Origin: Vreelandella arcis
GTDB lineage: Bacteria > Pseudomonadota > Gammaproteobacteria > Pseudomonadales > Halomonadaceae
Direction of reading: 5' to 3'
Assembly (NCBI RefSeq): GCF_900103865.1
Contig: NZ_FNII01000005.1
Coordinates: 62,001 to 126,000 of the forward strand
Length of the DNA: 64,000 nucleotides
The notes beneath the pieces were generated by a model. It was given only the letters and a program-made list of their open reading frames with translations, was not told the DNA's origin and did no database searches. Below, in pieces: positions 28,355 to 39,058 of the stretch (the stretch's first letter is position 1; each line of letters begins with the position of its first letter). A program made the position numbers and the translations under genes.

Positions 28355-29092
28355 ATGATCAGTCACCGCAGGCTTTACCACCCATCTCGGGTGCCCATGC
28401 TCGCCGCCTTAGTCGGCAGCATGTGGCTAGCCGGCTGTGCCTCCTCTTCCAATGTGCCCTCCTCGCCGTCAACGCCCGAGGCTGCCTCAGCCTACACGCA
28501 GCTTGGGGTGGCTTATTTAGAGCGTGATAATCTCCCTAGAGCGCTAAAAGCATTAGACCGAGCGCTTGAGATTGCACCCGACAACGCGGAAGCGCTGCAG
28601 GCCATTGCCTTGGTCTACCAGCGTCAAGGCGAAAATAATTTGGCCGATGAGTATTTCCAGCGTGCCATTGATAAAGCTCCTAATTTTACACGCGCGCGTA
28701 ACAACTACGCCGCATTTCTCTACCAAGAAGGCCGAGTGGAAGCCGCCTGCGAGCAACTCGAAAACGCTTCCCAAGACGCCCAGTACGACAATCGTACGCA
28801 GCTTTTTGCCAACCTGGGGCAGTGCTATTTAGCCCTGGGCAAGACCGACTTAGCACGAGAGCGCTTGAAGCGGGCGCAGCGGATCGATCCGCGCAACCCC
28901 CGCGGGTATTTTATGTTAGCTGAACTCGAATATTCACAGGGCAATTACACCGAGGCGTGGGCACCGCTGCAAAGGTATCTGCAGCTTGCCGGGCCGAGTC
29001 AAAACGCGCTGTCACTGGCTGTTGATATTGCCAAGGCCCGAGGCGACCACGCGGCTGCCGCTGATTACCAGCGTCAACTGAACGCCGACTGA
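28355..29092 (+). CDS. pilW: Type IV pilus pilotin / TPR lipoprotein PilW (PilF)
   Basis: Outer-membrane lipoprotein of 245 residues. A signal peptide ends in lipobox LAGC near residue 28. Five to six TPR repeats follow, beginning AYTQLGVAYLERDNLPRALKALDRALEIAP. In pilus-forming relatives it assists secretin assembly. It starts behind GCGAGGATTTAC, between rlmN and rodZ as usual. Confidence 0.92.
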   Translation: MISHRRLYHPSRVPMLAALVGSMWLAGCASSSNVPSSPSTPEAASAYTQLGVAYLERDNLPRALKALDRALEIAPDNAEALQAIALVYQRQGENNLADEYFQRAIDKAPNFTRARNNYAAFLYQEGRVEAACEQLENASQDAQYDNRTQLFANLGQCYLALGKTDLARERLKRAQRIDPRNPRGYFMLAELEYSQGNYTEAWAPLQRYLQLAGPSQNALSLAVDIAKARGDHAAAADYQRQLNAD

Positions 29093-29139
29093 CCGATGGA
29101 CGCCCTGATCACCGATTATTAAATGAAGGATGCTCAGCT

Positions 29140-30180
29140 ATGAGCGAGACACCGTCACAAGATAGCGAAAACAACGTTAACGATTCACCCGGAAAAATGC
29201 TGGCTCGGCGCCGTGAACAACTCAACCTTCCCCTCAATGATGTCGCGCGGGCGTTGAACCTACGCCCGGCCGTCATAGAAGGCCTGGAAAACGATGACTA
29301 CAGTGAAATTCCAGTGGCGACCTATCGGCGCGGTTACCTACGCGCCTATGCCAAATACCTCGCCATCGATGAACGCGAGGTATTGGATGCTTACCGAGCA
29401 CGCTATGGCGAAGGCGACATTGATCGCAAAGTGACCCCCGTCACGGTGACCAAGCCACCGTCACGCCTGGGTGCTTGGCTATTTAAACTGGTGACGCTAT
29501 TAATCATCGTCGCGCTAATTGCCGTCACCGTAATGTGGTGGCAGAGCCGTGGCGGCAGCGAACTACCCAACCTGGAATCGTCCTCCACTATGAATGACCC
29601 AGTGGAACAGGATGGCGCCGGCGGCGGGCTAACCGATGAACCAGCCCTGGCTGACGACCCAACAGCCTTCTCCAGCGAACCCGAGGCGGCGTCAGAACCC
29701 GACCCAACCACGAGCAACGCGGCCGCTCGCGACGATGCAATGGACAATGAAGTCGCCGCTGAAGGCTCGACCAACGACACGGAAACCAACGTTGACCCGG
29801 CCGATCCAACTCTATTAGACGATAACCAGCAAGCGGATCAAGCAACGGGGCTTGCTGCAACGGACAACGAAAGCGACGATAACGCTAACGCCACGTCTGA
29901 TGACGCCAATGCGGACACTGACAGCGGCGACGTCGACTCCAACCGCTTAACGCTGACGTTTAACGAACAGTCGTGGACGGAAATTATCGATGCCAACAAT
30001 CAGCGCGTACTGGTGGGCCTTCAGCAACCCGGCACCTCTGCTGAGGTCGAAGGCCAGGCACCGTTTCGTCTCACCGTCGGCAACGTCACCGGTGTTGAAA
30101 TGCGCTATCAAGGAGAGGCAGTCGACTTAACCTCTCGCGCAGGTGCCAACAACGTTGCTCGATTCACTCTGGGAGAATAA
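29140..30180 (+). CDS. rodZ: Cytoskeletal cell-shape protein RodZ
   Basis: Bitopic membrane protein linking MreB to the envelope. The N-terminal helix-turn-helix domain (about residues 20-85) has [19 protein letters not shown]; one membrane helix covers about residues 112-134. A very acidic Asp/Glu/Asn/Thr-rich periplasmic linker (about residues 145-270) precedes the C-terminal beta domain (DUF4115) starting [13 protein letters not shown]. Total 346 residues. The linker composition fits a halophile. ispG starts 8 bases after the stop. Confidence 0.94.
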   Translation: MSETPSQDSENNVNDSPGKMLARRREQLNLPLNDVARALNLRPAVIEGLENDDYSEIPVATYRRGYLRAYAKYLAIDEREVLDAYRARYGEGDIDRKVTPVTVTKPPSRLGAWLFKLVTLLIIVALIAVTVMWWQSRGGSELPNLESSSTMNDPVEQDGAGGGLTDEPALADDPTAFSSEPEAASEPDPTTSNAAARDDAMDNEVAAEGSTNDTETNVDPADPTLLDDNQQADQATGLAATDNESDDNANATSDDANADTDSGDVDSNRLTLTFNEQSWTEIIDANNQRVLVGLQQPGTSAEVEGQAPFRLTVGNVTGVEMRYQGEAVDLTSRAGANNVARFTLGE

Positions 30181-30188
30181 CCCGACTT

Positions 30189-31304
30189 ATGCACGCTCAA
30201 TCGCCCATCCAGCGCCGAGCTTCACGTAAAATCCACGTGGGGAACGTGGCGGTGGGGGGAGATGCCCCCATTGCCGTTCAGAGCATGACCAACACGGACA
30301 CGCTCGACGTGGCTGCGACCGTGGGGCAAATTCAACAGTTAGAGAAAGCCGGGGCTGATATCGTGCGCGTGTCAGTCCCCGATATGGACGCCGCCGAAGC
30401 CTTTGGCAAAATCAAACGTTTAGCAAACGTGCCGCTGGTCGCCGACATTCACTTTGACTATAAAATCGCCCTGCGGGTGGCCGAGTTGGGCGTCGATTGC
30501 CTGCGCATCAACCCCGGTAACATTGGCCGTGAAGACCGCGTAAAAGCAGTGGTCAGCGCCGCCCGGGATCATGGCATCCCCATCCGTATCGGCGTTAACG
30601 CGGGCTCTTTAGAAAAAGATCTGCAAAAAAAATACGGTGAACCCACCCCTGCGGCACTCGTCGAGTCCGCCATGCGCCATATCGACTACCTGGATCGCCT
30701 GGACTTCCCCGAATTCAAAGTCAGCGTTAAGGCGTCGGATGTGTTTATGGCGGTCGCTGCCTACCGCGATCTGGCCACCCGGATCGAACAACCGCTGCAC
30801 TTGGGTATTACCGAGGCAGGTGGGCTTCGTTCAGGCACGGTCAAATCCTCTATTGGCCTGGGCATGCTGCTGATGGATGGCATCGGCGATACCATTCGCG
30901 TCTCGTTGGCGGCCGACCCGGTCGAAGAGATCAAAGTCGGCTACGACATGTTGAAAAGCCTGAAACTGCGGTCAAAAGGCATCAACTTTATTGCCTGCCC
31001 AAGTTGTTCACGGCAGAATTTCGATGTCATCAGCACCATGAACCAGCTTGAAGAGCGGCTGGAAGACGTGATGACCCCCCTCGATGTCTCGGTCATTGGC
31101 TGCGTTGTTAACGGACCGGGTGAAGCCAAGGAAACCGATATCGGCCTCACCGGCGGCAGCCCCGCCAACTTGGTGTATATCGACGGTAAACCTGCCAGCA
31201 AATTGCGCAATGACCATCTTGTCGATGACTTGGAGCGGCTGATCCGCGACAAAGTGCGCGAAAAACAGCAGCAAGAAGAAAATACGATCGCCCGCAGCGT
31301 TTAA
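30189..31304 (+). CDS. ispG: 4-hydroxy-3-methylbut-2-en-1-yl diphosphate synthase
   Basis: [4Fe-4S] enzyme of the MEP isoprenoid pathway. 371 residues; N-terminal block with [19 protein letters not shown] and cluster cysteines in [12 protein letters not shown] and [18 protein letters not shown]. It is in the conserved rodZ-ispG-hisS order. Confidence 0.97.
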   Translation: MHAQSPIQRRASRKIHVGNVAVGGDAPIAVQSMTNTDTLDVAATVGQIQQLEKAGADIVRVSVPDMDAAEAFGKIKRLANVPLVADIHFDYKIALRVAELGVDCLRINPGNIGREDRVKAVVSAARDHGIPIRIGVNAGSLEKDLQKKYGEPTPAALVESAMRHIDYLDRLDFPEFKVSVKASDVFMAVAAYRDLATRIEQPLHLGITEAGGLRSGTVKSSIGLGMLLMDGIGDTIRVSLAADPVEEIKVGYDMLKSLKLRSKGINFIACPSCSRQNFDVISTMNQLEERLEDVMTPLDVSVIGCVVNGPGEAKETDIGLTGGSPANLVYIDGKPASKLRNDHLVDDLERLIRDKVREKQQQEENTIARSV

Positions 31305-31338
31305 TCGTTTTGCGAGATAGCCGACCAGGGAGTTTGCC

Positions 31339-32640
31339 TTGAGCAAGTCTGTAGCCAAAAAAATTCAAGCCATCCGTGGCATGAACGATCTATTGCCCAG
31401 CGATAGCCCACGCTGGCAGTTTTTTGAAGAGAAAGTTCGTCAGTTAATGCAGCGCTACGGTTTTGCCGAAATACGCATGCCGATCGTCGAGCAAACCGCC
31501 CTATTCGCACGCTCTATCGGCGAAGTGACCGACATCGTCGAAAAAGAGATGTACACCTTCGAAGACCGCAACGGTGACAGCCTCACCCTGCGTCCCGAAG
31601 GCACCGCAAGCTGCGTCCGCGCCGCCATGGAACACGGTCTTCTGTACAACCAAACCCAACGGTTGTGGTACCAAGGGCCGATGTTCCGTCATGAGCGCCC
31701 GCAAAAAGGCCGTTATCGCCAGTTTCATCAAGTGGGCGTCGAGGCGTACGGGTTTGAAGGCCCGGATATTGATGCTGAAGTCATTTTGCTGTCTGCCCGG
31801 CTATGGCAAGAATTAGGCTTGATGGAGCACGTCACGCTTGAGCTTAATTCGCTGGGTTCCAGTGAGGCCCGCGCCGCCTACCGCGACAAACTCGTGGCCT
31901 ACTTTGAACAGCATCGCGAGATGCTCGACGAAGACTCGCAGCGGCGGTTAACCAGCAATCCGCTGCGTATTCTCGATTCCAAAAATCCCGCCATGGCCGA
32001 GATGCTCGATAACGCACCACGCCTGATGGATAACCTCGACGAACCATCGCAAGCCCACTTTGAGCAGCTAAAAACCATGCTCGACGCGGCGGGTATTGCG
32101 TATGTCATCAACCCACGTCTTGTGCGCGGGCTCGACTATTATTCGCGCACCGTGTTCGAGTGGACCACGACGGCGCTAGGCAGCCAAGGCACTGTGTGCG
32201 CCGGCGGCCGTTACGATGGATTGGTTGAGCAACTCGGTGGCAAGCCCACGCCAGGGGTCGGCTTTGCCATGGGGATTGAACGACTTATTTTGCTGCTCGA
32301 AACCCTCGACCTGGTGCCTGACGAGGCGCTAGGCGGTTGTGACGTGTACCTACTGCCAATGGACGATACGGCCACTATTGCTGCCATGACGCTAGCAGAA
32401 CAGCTGCGTAGCGAACTGCCGTGGCTGCGGATGCAGCTTCACTGCGGCGGCGGTAGTTTCAAAAGCCGCATGAAAAAAGCCGATAAAAGCGGTGCGCCCT
32501 TTGCGCTGCTATTAGGGGAAGACGAAATAGCCGAGCAGGCTATCACGCTCAAAGCCTTGCGCGACGACCAGGCCCAACAACGCATTCCCCAATCAGCGTT
32601 GGCCCATACACTCAGCGAGCAGCTGACGCACTCTCAATAA
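31339..32640 (+). CDS. hisS: Histidyl-tRNA synthetase
   Basis: Class II aminoacyl-tRNA synthetase of 433 residues. Motif 1 includes RGMNDLLP, motif 2 [19 protein letters not shown], the histidine-specific block [15 protein letters not shown], and motif 3 [12 protein letters not shown]. The start is a TTG placed 8 bases after AGGGAG; the nearest in-frame ATG would remove conserved N-terminal residues. Confidence 0.97.
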   Translation: MSKSVAKKIQAIRGMNDLLPSDSPRWQFFEEKVRQLMQRYGFAEIRMPIVEQTALFARSIGEVTDIVEKEMYTFEDRNGDSLTLRPEGTASCVRAAMEHGLLYNQTQRLWYQGPMFRHERPQKGRYRQFHQVGVEAYGFEGPDIDAEVILLSARLWQELGLMEHVTLELNSLGSSEARAAYRDKLVAYFEQHREMLDEDSQRRLTSNPLRILDSKNPAMAEMLDNAPRLMDNLDEPSQAHFEQLKTMLDAAGIAYVINPRLVRGLDYYSRTVFEWTTTALGSQGTVCAGGRYDGLVEQLGGKPTPGVGFAMGIERLILLLETLDLVPDEALGGCDVYLLPMDDTATIAAMTLAEQLRSELPWLRMQLHCGGGSFKSRMKKADKSGAPFALLLGEDEIAEQAITLKALRDDQAQQRIPQSALAHTLSEQLTHSQ

Positions 32641-32722
32641 ACGGGCTGCAGGTTGTCCTGCATCTCAATCCATTATGACCGCGGCACCAAGGCGGCGGTT
32701 ATCGTTGAATAGGAGGCCGCCC

Positions 32723-33382
32723 GTGGCGGAGCTTAGAAGCGAAGAAGAGCAGTTGGATGCAGTGAAGCGCTGGTGGAAAGAAAACGGCACGTCATTGATA
32801 GCCGGTGCTGCCCTTGCCGCTGCTGGCGTTTTTGGCTGGAACGCTTGGCAAGACTACCAAGCCGGGAAAGCGGAAGCGGCATCGATACGTTATCAACAGC
32901 TCGTCAGCCTGTCAGCAGGGGACGACATGAACGACTCCCAGCTTAGCCAAGCACGCGAGTTGGTCGATGAGATTGTCAGCGAGCACGACGACACATTGTA
33001 TGCCGAGCTCGCTTTGCTGCTGGAAGCCCGTCTGGCCGTCCAGCAAGACGACCTGGACAGCGCCACGGCGGCACTCACCGAGGTAGCTGAATCGTCGTCT
33101 CGGCGCTACGTACAAAGCCTGGCGTGGCTGCGTTTGGCGCGTATCGCCATCGCCAACGACCAGCCTGAACGTGCCCTGGAATGGCTCAGCGAACCGATTA
33201 CCGAAGCCTTAGCCGCGCAGCAAGCCAACGTACAGGGCAATGCCTACCTGGCACTTGGCCAAACTGATGAGGCCCGCGACGCTTGGCAAAACGCCCTTGA
33301 GCTGGCACAGCAACAAGACCAACCGTTGTATGGCGTGCAGTTCAAGCTTGACGATCTCGGCGCTGAGGAGACAGCTCAATGA
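32723..33382 (+). CDS. yfgM: YfgM-family tetratricopeptide membrane protein
   Basis: Ancillary SecYEG translocon protein of 219 residues. It starts at GTG 32723, which is preceded by AGGAGG at 6 bases; an upstream ATG frame lacks such a site. The N-terminus reads EEEQLDAVKRWWKENGTS, one membrane helix (about residues 22-42) follows, then a periplasmic TPR-like domain. It overlaps bamB by 4 bases. Confidence 0.92.
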   Translation: MAELRSEEEQLDAVKRWWKENGTSLIAGAALAAAGVFGWNAWQDYQAGKAEAASIRYQQLVSLSAGDDMNDSQLSQARELVDEIVSEHDDTLYAELALLLEARLAVQQDDLDSATAALTEVAESSSRRYVQSLAWLRLARIAIANDQPERALEWLSEPITEALAAQQANVQGNAYLALGQTDEARDAWQNALELAQQQDQPLYGVQFKLDDLGAEETAQ

Positions 33383-34545
33383 ACCCTATGTTTTCAACCC
33401 CAATAATGCGCGTTGCCCTAGGCGCCACCGCACTGGCCTTGTTAGCCGGTTGCGCGACCCAAAGCGAACCTGCTTATACTCCCAAAGAACTGAGCAGCAT
33501 CGAGGAAAGCTCGACCCTTGAGAGCCTTTGGCAGCGCGACGTAGGCGACGGGCTGGGGCGTGCGCGTTACCCGATTGCACCGGCGCGCGAAGGCGATAAT
33601 GTGTTTGCCGCCGACGCCGAAGGCGTGGTGATGTCCTTCGCGGCTGACAGCGGCGAAGAACGCTGGGAAGTCGACCTCGAGACACCCGTTTCAAGCGCGC
33701 TAACCGCGATTGCCGGACAGGTCTACCTGGGAACCCGCAACGGTGAAGTCATTTCACTGGATCAACGCGACGGCAGCGTTAACTGGCGCTCACGGGTGTC
33801 CAGCGAAGTATTAGCTGCTCCGCAGGCCAACCCACAATTACTGGTTGTGCAAAGCATCGACGGACAGGTCACCGCCCTCGATCGCGAAAGCGGTGAAGAG
33901 CGCTGGGTATATACCAGCTCTCAGCCATCGCTCACACTGCGTGGCACCGGCACCCCATTGGTCATCGAGCCGGTCAGCTTCGTCGGCCTCGCCAATGGCC
34001 GCTTGGCTACCCTCGACAACCGCAACGGCCAACCACTGTGGGATATGCAAATTGCCACCCCCAGTGGCCGTAGCGAAGTCGAACGCCTGGTCGACCTCAC
34101 CGGCCAGCCCGTTCTCAGCCAGGATGGCCGCCTGTTCGTTACCAGCTATAACGGCCGACTGGTCGCGCTGGAAGCCACGCGCGGTAGCGTAATCTGGGAG
34201 CGTGAATTATCGAGCCGCCACGCGCCTGTGTTAGTGGGTGATTACCTGTTTGTAGTGACCGATGAAAGCCACGTTGTGGCCATCGACACCAACAACGGCC
34301 AGGAAGTATGGCGTAACGACGAATTAGAAGACCGCTGGCTAACTGCGCCTGCATTTGCCGATGGCCGTTTGGTTTTCGGCGACTTTGAAGGCTATCTTCA
34401 CCTGATCGATGCCCGAGAAGGTGACCTTGTTGGCCGCACCGAGATCGACGGTTCTGGCATTAGCGTCCCCGCCGTCACCGAAGGCGACGTGATTCACGTC
34501 TTGGCCAATGACGGACACTTAGAAACCCTGGAAGTCTCTCCATGA
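33379..34545 (+). CDS. bamB: Outer-membrane assembly lipoprotein BamB
   Basis: Beta-propeller lipoprotein of the BAM complex, 388 residues. The signal peptide ends in lipobox LLAGC (about residue 26). PQQ-like repeat motifs recur, for example [28 protein letters not shown] and NNGQEVWRN. It overlaps yfgM and der by 4 bases each. Confidence 0.95.
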   Translation: MNPMFSTPIMRVALGATALALLAGCATQSEPAYTPKELSSIEESSTLESLWQRDVGDGLGRARYPIAPAREGDNVFAADAEGVVMSFAADSGEERWEVDLETPVSSALTAIAGQVYLGTRNGEVISLDQRDGSVNWRSRVSSEVLAAPQANPQLLVVQSIDGQVTALDRESGEERWVYTSSQPSLTLRGTGTPLVIEPVSFVGLANGRLATLDNRNGQPLWDMQIATPSGRSEVERLVDLTGQPVLSQDGRLFVTSYNGRLVALEATRGSVIWERELSSRHAPVLVGDYLFVVTDESHVVAIDTNNGQEVWRNDELEDRWLTAPAFADGRLVFGDFEGYLHLIDAREGDLVGRTEIDGSGISVPAVTEGDVIHVLANDGHLETLEVSP

Positions 34546-35945
34546 CACCCGTGATTGCGTTAGTCGGCCGCCCCAATGTGGGCAAGTCGACGCTGTTTAA
34601 CCGCCTGACCCGCTCGCGGGATGCGCTGGTGGCCGACTTTCCAGGCCTTACCCGCGACCGCAAGTACGGCAATGGCATGCTGGGCAACAAAGCCTATACG
34701 GTAATCGACACGGGCGGCATTAGCGGCGACGAAGAAGGCATCGACGCCGTGATGGCCGAACAGTCGCTAGCGGCGATCGACGAAGCCGATATCGTCATGT
34801 TTATGGTCGATGCGCGGGCGGGGTTGAACGTGGCCGACCAGGCCATTGCCAATCACTTACGGGTCAATCAGAAAAAGACCTGGCTGGTGGTCAATAAAAC
34901 CGACGGCCTGGAAGAACACTCGGCGATGGGCGACTTCTGGTCGCTGGGCCTCGGCGATCCTTGGCCGATTGCCGCCGCCCACGGGCGCAACGTCTCGACC
35001 TTAATGGATACCGTGCTTGAGCCCTTCCCCGAGCGCGACGCCGACATCCCTGCCGACACCGGTACAAAGGGCATTCGTATCGGCGTTATCGGACGTCCCA
35101 ACGTAGGTAAATCGACGCTGGTCAATCGCCTACTGGGTGAAGAACGCGTGGTGGTCTTCGACGAAGCCGGCACAACGCGTGATGCTATCGAAATTCCTTT
35201 CGAGCGACGCGGCAAACCCTATGTGCTGGTCGATACCGCCGGTGTCAGGCGTCGCAAGAACGTCAGCGAAATCGCCGAGAAGTTCTCGATCATCAAGACC
35301 CTCGACGCAATCAAAGCGTGTCACGTGGCGGTCATGGTGCTGGATGCGCGCAGCGGGCTGGTTGAGCAAGACCTGCACCTGCTCGATTACGTGCTCACCA
35401 CCGGTCGTGCGCTGGTATTGGCGGTTAACAAATGGGACGGCCTGGAAAGCGACGCCAAGGATAAAATGCGCAACGAAATTAAGCGCCGCCTGGGCTTTGC
35501 CGACTACGCCGAGATGCACTTTATCTCGGCGTTGCATGGTACCGCCGTTGGCGACCTTTATCCGTCGATTGAGCGCGCCTTTGATGCCGCTAACGCCCAC
35601 TGGTCCACCAACCGCTTAACCACTTTGCTGCAGGACGCCGTCAGCCAGCACCCACCGCCGATGATCCATGGGCGACGCATCAAGCTGCGCATGGCCCACC
35701 AGGGTGGTAGCAACCCGCCGATTATCGTTGTGCATGGTAATCAGACCGCCTCTCTCCCTGACGCCTACCGCCGCTATTTGACCAACACCTTCCGCAAGGT
35801 GTTGAAAGTGCGCGGCACCCCTATGCGCTTCGAGTTTCGCTCCGGCGATAACCCGTTCGATCACATGGCGGGCGCCAGCGACAAAGAGAAGGCTAAAAAG
35901 CGCGAACTTAATCGCACCAAAGAAGCGCGTAAAAGCCGCCGTTGA
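34542..35945 (+). CDS. der: Ribosome-assembly GTPase Der (EngA)
   Basis: Double-G-domain GTPase needed for 50S maturation, 467 residues. G1 motifs GRPNVGKST occur twice (about residues 8 and 182), with DTGG and DTAG G3 motifs, NKTD and NKWD G4 motifs, and a C-terminal KH-like domain. It ends the conserved run, convergent with the AAA ATPase gene. Confidence 0.97.
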   Translation: MTPVIALVGRPNVGKSTLFNRLTRSRDALVADFPGLTRDRKYGNGMLGNKAYTVIDTGGISGDEEGIDAVMAEQSLAAIDEADIVMFMVDARAGLNVADQAIANHLRVNQKKTWLVVNKTDGLEEHSAMGDFWSLGLGDPWPIAAAHGRNVSTLMDTVLEPFPERDADIPADTGTKGIRIGVIGRPNVGKSTLVNRLLGEERVVVFDEAGTTRDAIEIPFERRGKPYVLVDTAGVRRRKNVSEIAEKFSIIKTLDAIKACHVAVMVLDARSGLVEQDLHLLDYVLTTGRALVLAVNKWDGLESDAKDKMRNEIKRRLGFADYAEMHFISALHGTAVGDLYPSIERAFDAANAHWSTNRLTTLLQDAVSQHPPPMIHGRRIKLRMAHQGGSNPPIIVVHGNQTASLPDAYRRYLTNTFRKVLKVRGTPMRFEFRSGDNPFDHMAGASDKEKAKKRELNRTKEARKSRR

Positions 35946-35956
35946 TCGCTACATGT

Positions 35957-36826
35957 CTAGCCGTTGGCGTGTAACCTTTTGCGGCCTACCCAGTGGGCCG
36001 CAAACTGCCAGGCAGTGCGGCCGCTGCGCCCGCCGCGCAAGGTCGCAAAGCGCAGCGCCTCGGCGCGCGCCGCGTCATCAAAGCTAACCTCACCGCCTAC
36101 GCGCTCGACCCAATGGGCGCACATGTCCAAATAGGTAGCCTGGTTGAACGGATGGAAGCTCAGCCACAAGCCAAACCGATCCGATAGCGATATTTTTTCT
36201 TCCACCGCATCGCCATGGTGCAACTCCTCTCCCACGAGACGCGTGCCGCTGTTGTCGTCCATCGATTCAGGCAACAAATGCCGTCGGTTGGACGTCGCGT
36301 AGAGCAGCACATTCTCAGGCGGGCCGGTCAACGCGCCATCCAACACGCTTTTAAGCGCCTTGTAGGCATCATCGTTGCCTTCAAAGGAAAGGTCGTCGCA
36401 ATACACTACAAACCGCTGGGGTTGATGGCGCAGCTGTTCTACCAGTATCGGTAAGCTTGAGAGCTCGTGCCGGTCGATCTGCACTAAGCGCAGCCCTTCG
36501 CCAGCTAATGCGTTTAGCAGCGCGCGCACCACCGACGATTTACCGCTGCCTCTCGCCCCCCACAACAGCGCGTGGTTGGCAGGCAAACCGCGTAAAAACG
36601 CGCGGGTGTTGTCCACCAGCGCCGCCTTTTGCCGTTCAATGCCTAGCAAGTCATCCAGCGTTAACGCATCGCGCGGCGGCACCGCCACTAACCTACCGCC
36701 TAACGGGTGACGCTGCCACAGTGCGGCAACCTCGGTTTGCCAATTGACCGGCTCGGGTGCTGGCGGCAACCAGTGGTCTAAGTGGTCGAGTAACTGTGTT
36801 AACCGCTGACTCAATTCGGCATCCAT
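35957..36826 (-). CDS. AAA-type ATPase, DUF815 family
   Basis: Cytoplasmic ATPase of 289 residues. Walker A GARGSGKSS near residue 92 and Walker B FVVYCDDLSFE near residue 138 are clear, followed by ATSNRRHLLPE, a sensor-1-like segment. This family is widespread in proteobacteria but its cellular role is not established. It converges with der. Confidence 0.85.
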   Translation of the reverse strand: MDAELSQRLTQLLDHLDHWLPPAPEPVNWQTEVAALWQRHPLGGRLVAVPPRDALTLDDLLGIERQKAALVDNTRAFLRGLPANHALLWGARGSGKSSVVRALLNALAGEGLRLVQIDRHELSSLPILVEQLRHQPQRFVVYCDDLSFEGNDDAYKALKSVLDGALTGPPENVLLYATSNRRHLLPESMDDNSGTRLVGEELHHGDAVEEKISLSDRFGLWLSFHPFNQATYLDMCAHWVERVGGEVSFDDAARAEALRFATLRGGRSGRTAWQFAAHWVGRKRLHANG

Positions 36827-36925
36827 AAAGCCTCTCTTAATGAATTATGCTCACGAGAATTGATTTACCCCGTACACTAGTTATCTTGTGTGCTAGGAAT
36901 TCACTCGTTGAAAAGGAAATATCCC

Positions 36926-37720
36926 ATGCGCTGGCTTCGCCCTCTCGCTATCACTGCCCTATGTGCATCTATCGCAGCTTGCACAACGTCGCCCACCGGA
37001 CGTTCGCAGCTATTGCTGTTGTCCGATGAAGAACTCAATAACATGGGCAGCCAAGCCTTCAGCCAATATCAACAAGAGTTGCCAGCAGCCGGCCAGGCAA
37101 GCCAGCGTTACGTGCAATGTATCGCGGATGCCGTCGTCGCGGAACTCCCCCAGGCGCAGCAACAGCTCGACTGGCAGATCCGCGTCTTTGAAGAAGAAAC
37201 CCCCAATGCCTTTGCCCTGCCCGGCGGCTACATGGGCGTGCATACCGGCATGCTGGATATCGCTACCAGCCAAGACCAGCTAGCCTCTGTTGTTGCTCAC
37301 GAAATCGGCCACGTACTGGCCAAGCACGCCAATGAGCGAGCCTCGACCCAAAGCGCTACTCAGCTAGGCCTCTCGGTAATTTCCAGCACCGCGGGCATTC
37401 AGAGCGAACAACTGATGGGGGTATTGGGAATGGGGGCGCAATACGGCATTATGCTGCCTTTCTCACGCCGCCATGAAAGCGAGGCGGATACTATCGGGCT
37501 GCAACTAATGGCTCAAGCCGGGTTTGACCCGCGAGCCAGCGTTACCCTCTGGCAGAACATGCAAAAAGCAACTAGCGGCGGCCAACCGCCGGCCTGGATG
37601 TCGACCCACCCCAGCCAAGGCCAGCGGATAGACGGGCTGGAAGCCGATATGAATAACGCCCTGGCCACTTACGAGCAAGCCCGCAACAATGGCCGTACGC
37701 CTAACTGTCCGCGCCCATAA
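36926..37720 (+). CDS. M48-family metalloprotease lipoprotein (LoiP/YcaL-like)
   Basis: Periplasmic zinc protease of about 264 residues, probably anchored to the outer membrane and involved in envelope quality control. A lipobox (SIAAC) ends the signal peptide; the zinc motif is VVAHEIGHVLAKH and the downstream metal ligand lies in SRRHESEADTIGL. The ATG at 36926 is chosen because AAAAGGA precedes it and a proper lipoprotein signal begins there; an upstream start would add 12 residues. Confidence 0.9.
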   Translation: MRWLRPLAITALCASIAACTTSPTGRSQLLLLSDEELNNMGSQAFSQYQQELPAAGQASQRYVQCIADAVVAELPQAQQQLDWQIRVFEEETPNAFALPGGYMGVHTGMLDIATSQDQLASVVAHEIGHVLAKHANERASTQSATQLGLSVISSTAGIQSEQLMGVLGMGAQYGIMLPFSRRHESEADTIGLQLMAQAGFDPRASVTLWQNMQKATSGGQPPAWMSTHPSQGQRIDGLEADMNNALATYEQARNNGRTPNCPRP

Positions 37721-37756
37721 CCGTTCGGAAATCTCGCGGACGATAATGACCTCCTC

Positions 37757-37782
37757 AGCCGGCGCGCCATAGCGCGTCGGCT
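37757..37782. terminator. Stem-loop between convergent M48 protease and suyZ genes
   Basis: An 11-bp stem (AGCCGGCGCGC/GCGCGTCGGCT with one G-T pair) and a 4-base loop lie in the 77-base gap between two convergent genes. No clear U-tract follows, so termination is inferred from position and strength. Confidence 0.5.
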
Positions 37783-37797
37783 TAGTCTACTATGCCC

Positions 37798-38847
37798 CTA
37801 TAGCCCCGCAAACAGCACCACACCAAGCACGATGGCCAGCAGTAGCACCGTTTCCAGAACCATTAGTATCACCGGCTTCCACCCCACCACCGCAAGTTTC
37901 TGGAATGACGTTTTGATACCCAGTGCTGCAATCGCCGTGACGAGACACCAACGAGACAGCGTCGACATCCCCTCATTCACCGACTCGGGAATCAACCCCA
38001 AACTGTTAACCACGACCAAAATCACAAAACCCACCAGGAAACCCGGCAGCCTCGGCACTTTTCCCGACGCTCCTCCCTCTTGACGCGACGCTCGAAAAAG
38101 CCACATGAAAATCATCACTGCCGGCACTAGCATGGCTACTCGCACCAATTTGACCAGTGTTGAAATGTCGCCTGTTTCATCCGAGATCATATAGCCAGCA
38201 CCCACCACTTGAGCCACATCGTGGATAGTGCCTCCCAAGAAGATCCCGGCTTGGACATTAGCCAGCTCTAAAGCTCCAGCGATCAATGGGTAAATCACCA
38301 TGGCAGCGGTTGAGAGTGTGGTCACACCCACCACCGTGAGAATGGTGTTACGTTCACTGTTCTCATGACGCGGCATCACCGCTGACAGCGCCAATGCTGC
38401 CGATGCACCGCAGATGGCAACCGACCCTCCAGTCAACAGGCCAAGATCACGCGGTAAACCCAGCATCCTCGCCAAAACCGCGCCCGACAGAATGACGATG
38501 GCCACCGAACCAATCACAGTGAGCACAGGCACGATGCCCAGCTCACCCACTTGCTCGAACGTCATCCTCGCTCCCAGCAGTGCCACTCCCAGGCGAAGGA
38601 CGGTGCGAGCGGCAAATTCGATACCCTCACGACAACGCCCCTCTTCACTCAAAAAGTGCAGCGACATACCAAATAGCAACGCATACAGAAGCGTTGGGCC
38701 TCCATAGTGGTCAGCGATAAACGTAGTGGCCAGCGCGATGGTGACGCACACTAACAGACCACGACCAATATCGCGGACGTTACCAACCTGACGGATCAAC
38801 CGAGAAGACCAACCAGCCTCAGGTGTCGTGAATATTGGTGGCTTCAT
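37798..38847 (-). CDS. suyZ: SuyZ-type sulfite/sulfate exporter (UPF0324/YeiH family)
   Basis: Membrane protein of 349 residues with about ten hydrophobic segments. GGSVAICGASAALALSAVMP near residue 150 and TIHDVAQVVGAGY near residue 205 are hallmark UPF0324 blocks. Members placed beside sulfonate-desulfonating enzymes (SuyZ) are thought to export the released sulfite or sulfate. Here it is the last gene of the sulfolactate cluster, separated from comC by 211 bases that hold two hairpins. A second family member lies at 48356-49378. Confidence 0.8.
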   Translation of the reverse strand: MKPPIFTTPEAGWSSRLIRQVGNVRDIGRGLLVCVTIALATTFIADHYGGPTLLYALLFGMSLHFLSEEGRCREGIEFAARTVLRLGVALLGARMTFEQVGELGIVPVLTVIGSVAIVILSGAVLARMLGLPRDLGLLTGGSVAICGASAALALSAVMPRHENSERNTILTVVGVTTLSTAAMVIYPLIAGALELANVQAGIFLGGTIHDVAQVVGAGYMISDETGDISTLVKLVRVAMLVPAVMIFMWLFRASRQEGGASGKVPRLPGFLVGFVILVVVNSLGLIPESVNEGMSTLSRWCLVTAIAALGIKTSFQKLAVVGWKPVILMVLETVLLLAIVLGVVLFAGL

Positions 38848-38897
38848 GTGCCTACTCTCCTAGTACTGGCATGCCCGTCCAAAAGCATGTGGCGCTG

Positions 38898-38976
38898 TGA
38901 GGTTGGCTTTTAACCTCAACAATGGCGTCGATTGTTATGGCCGTGACAACCCTTGCAAAGCGCCGGAACGCTTTGC
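38898..38976 (-). promoter_or_regulatory. Two stem-loops between comC and suyZ
   Basis: Perfect inverted repeats occur at 38898-38918 (7 bp, TGAGGTT/AACCTCA) and 38955-38976 (8 bp, GCAAAGCG/CGCTTTGC, 6-base loop). The rest of the 211-base gap shows no gene. They may reduce suyZ transcription relative to the enzymes. Confidence 0.4.
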
Positions 38977-39058
38977 TGATCTGAATTATCAAGAGACATC
39001 ATGGTCGCGTTAGTAGCTTAGGAACCTACCGGCCCAGTGCTGAGGAAAAATAAGCTAT

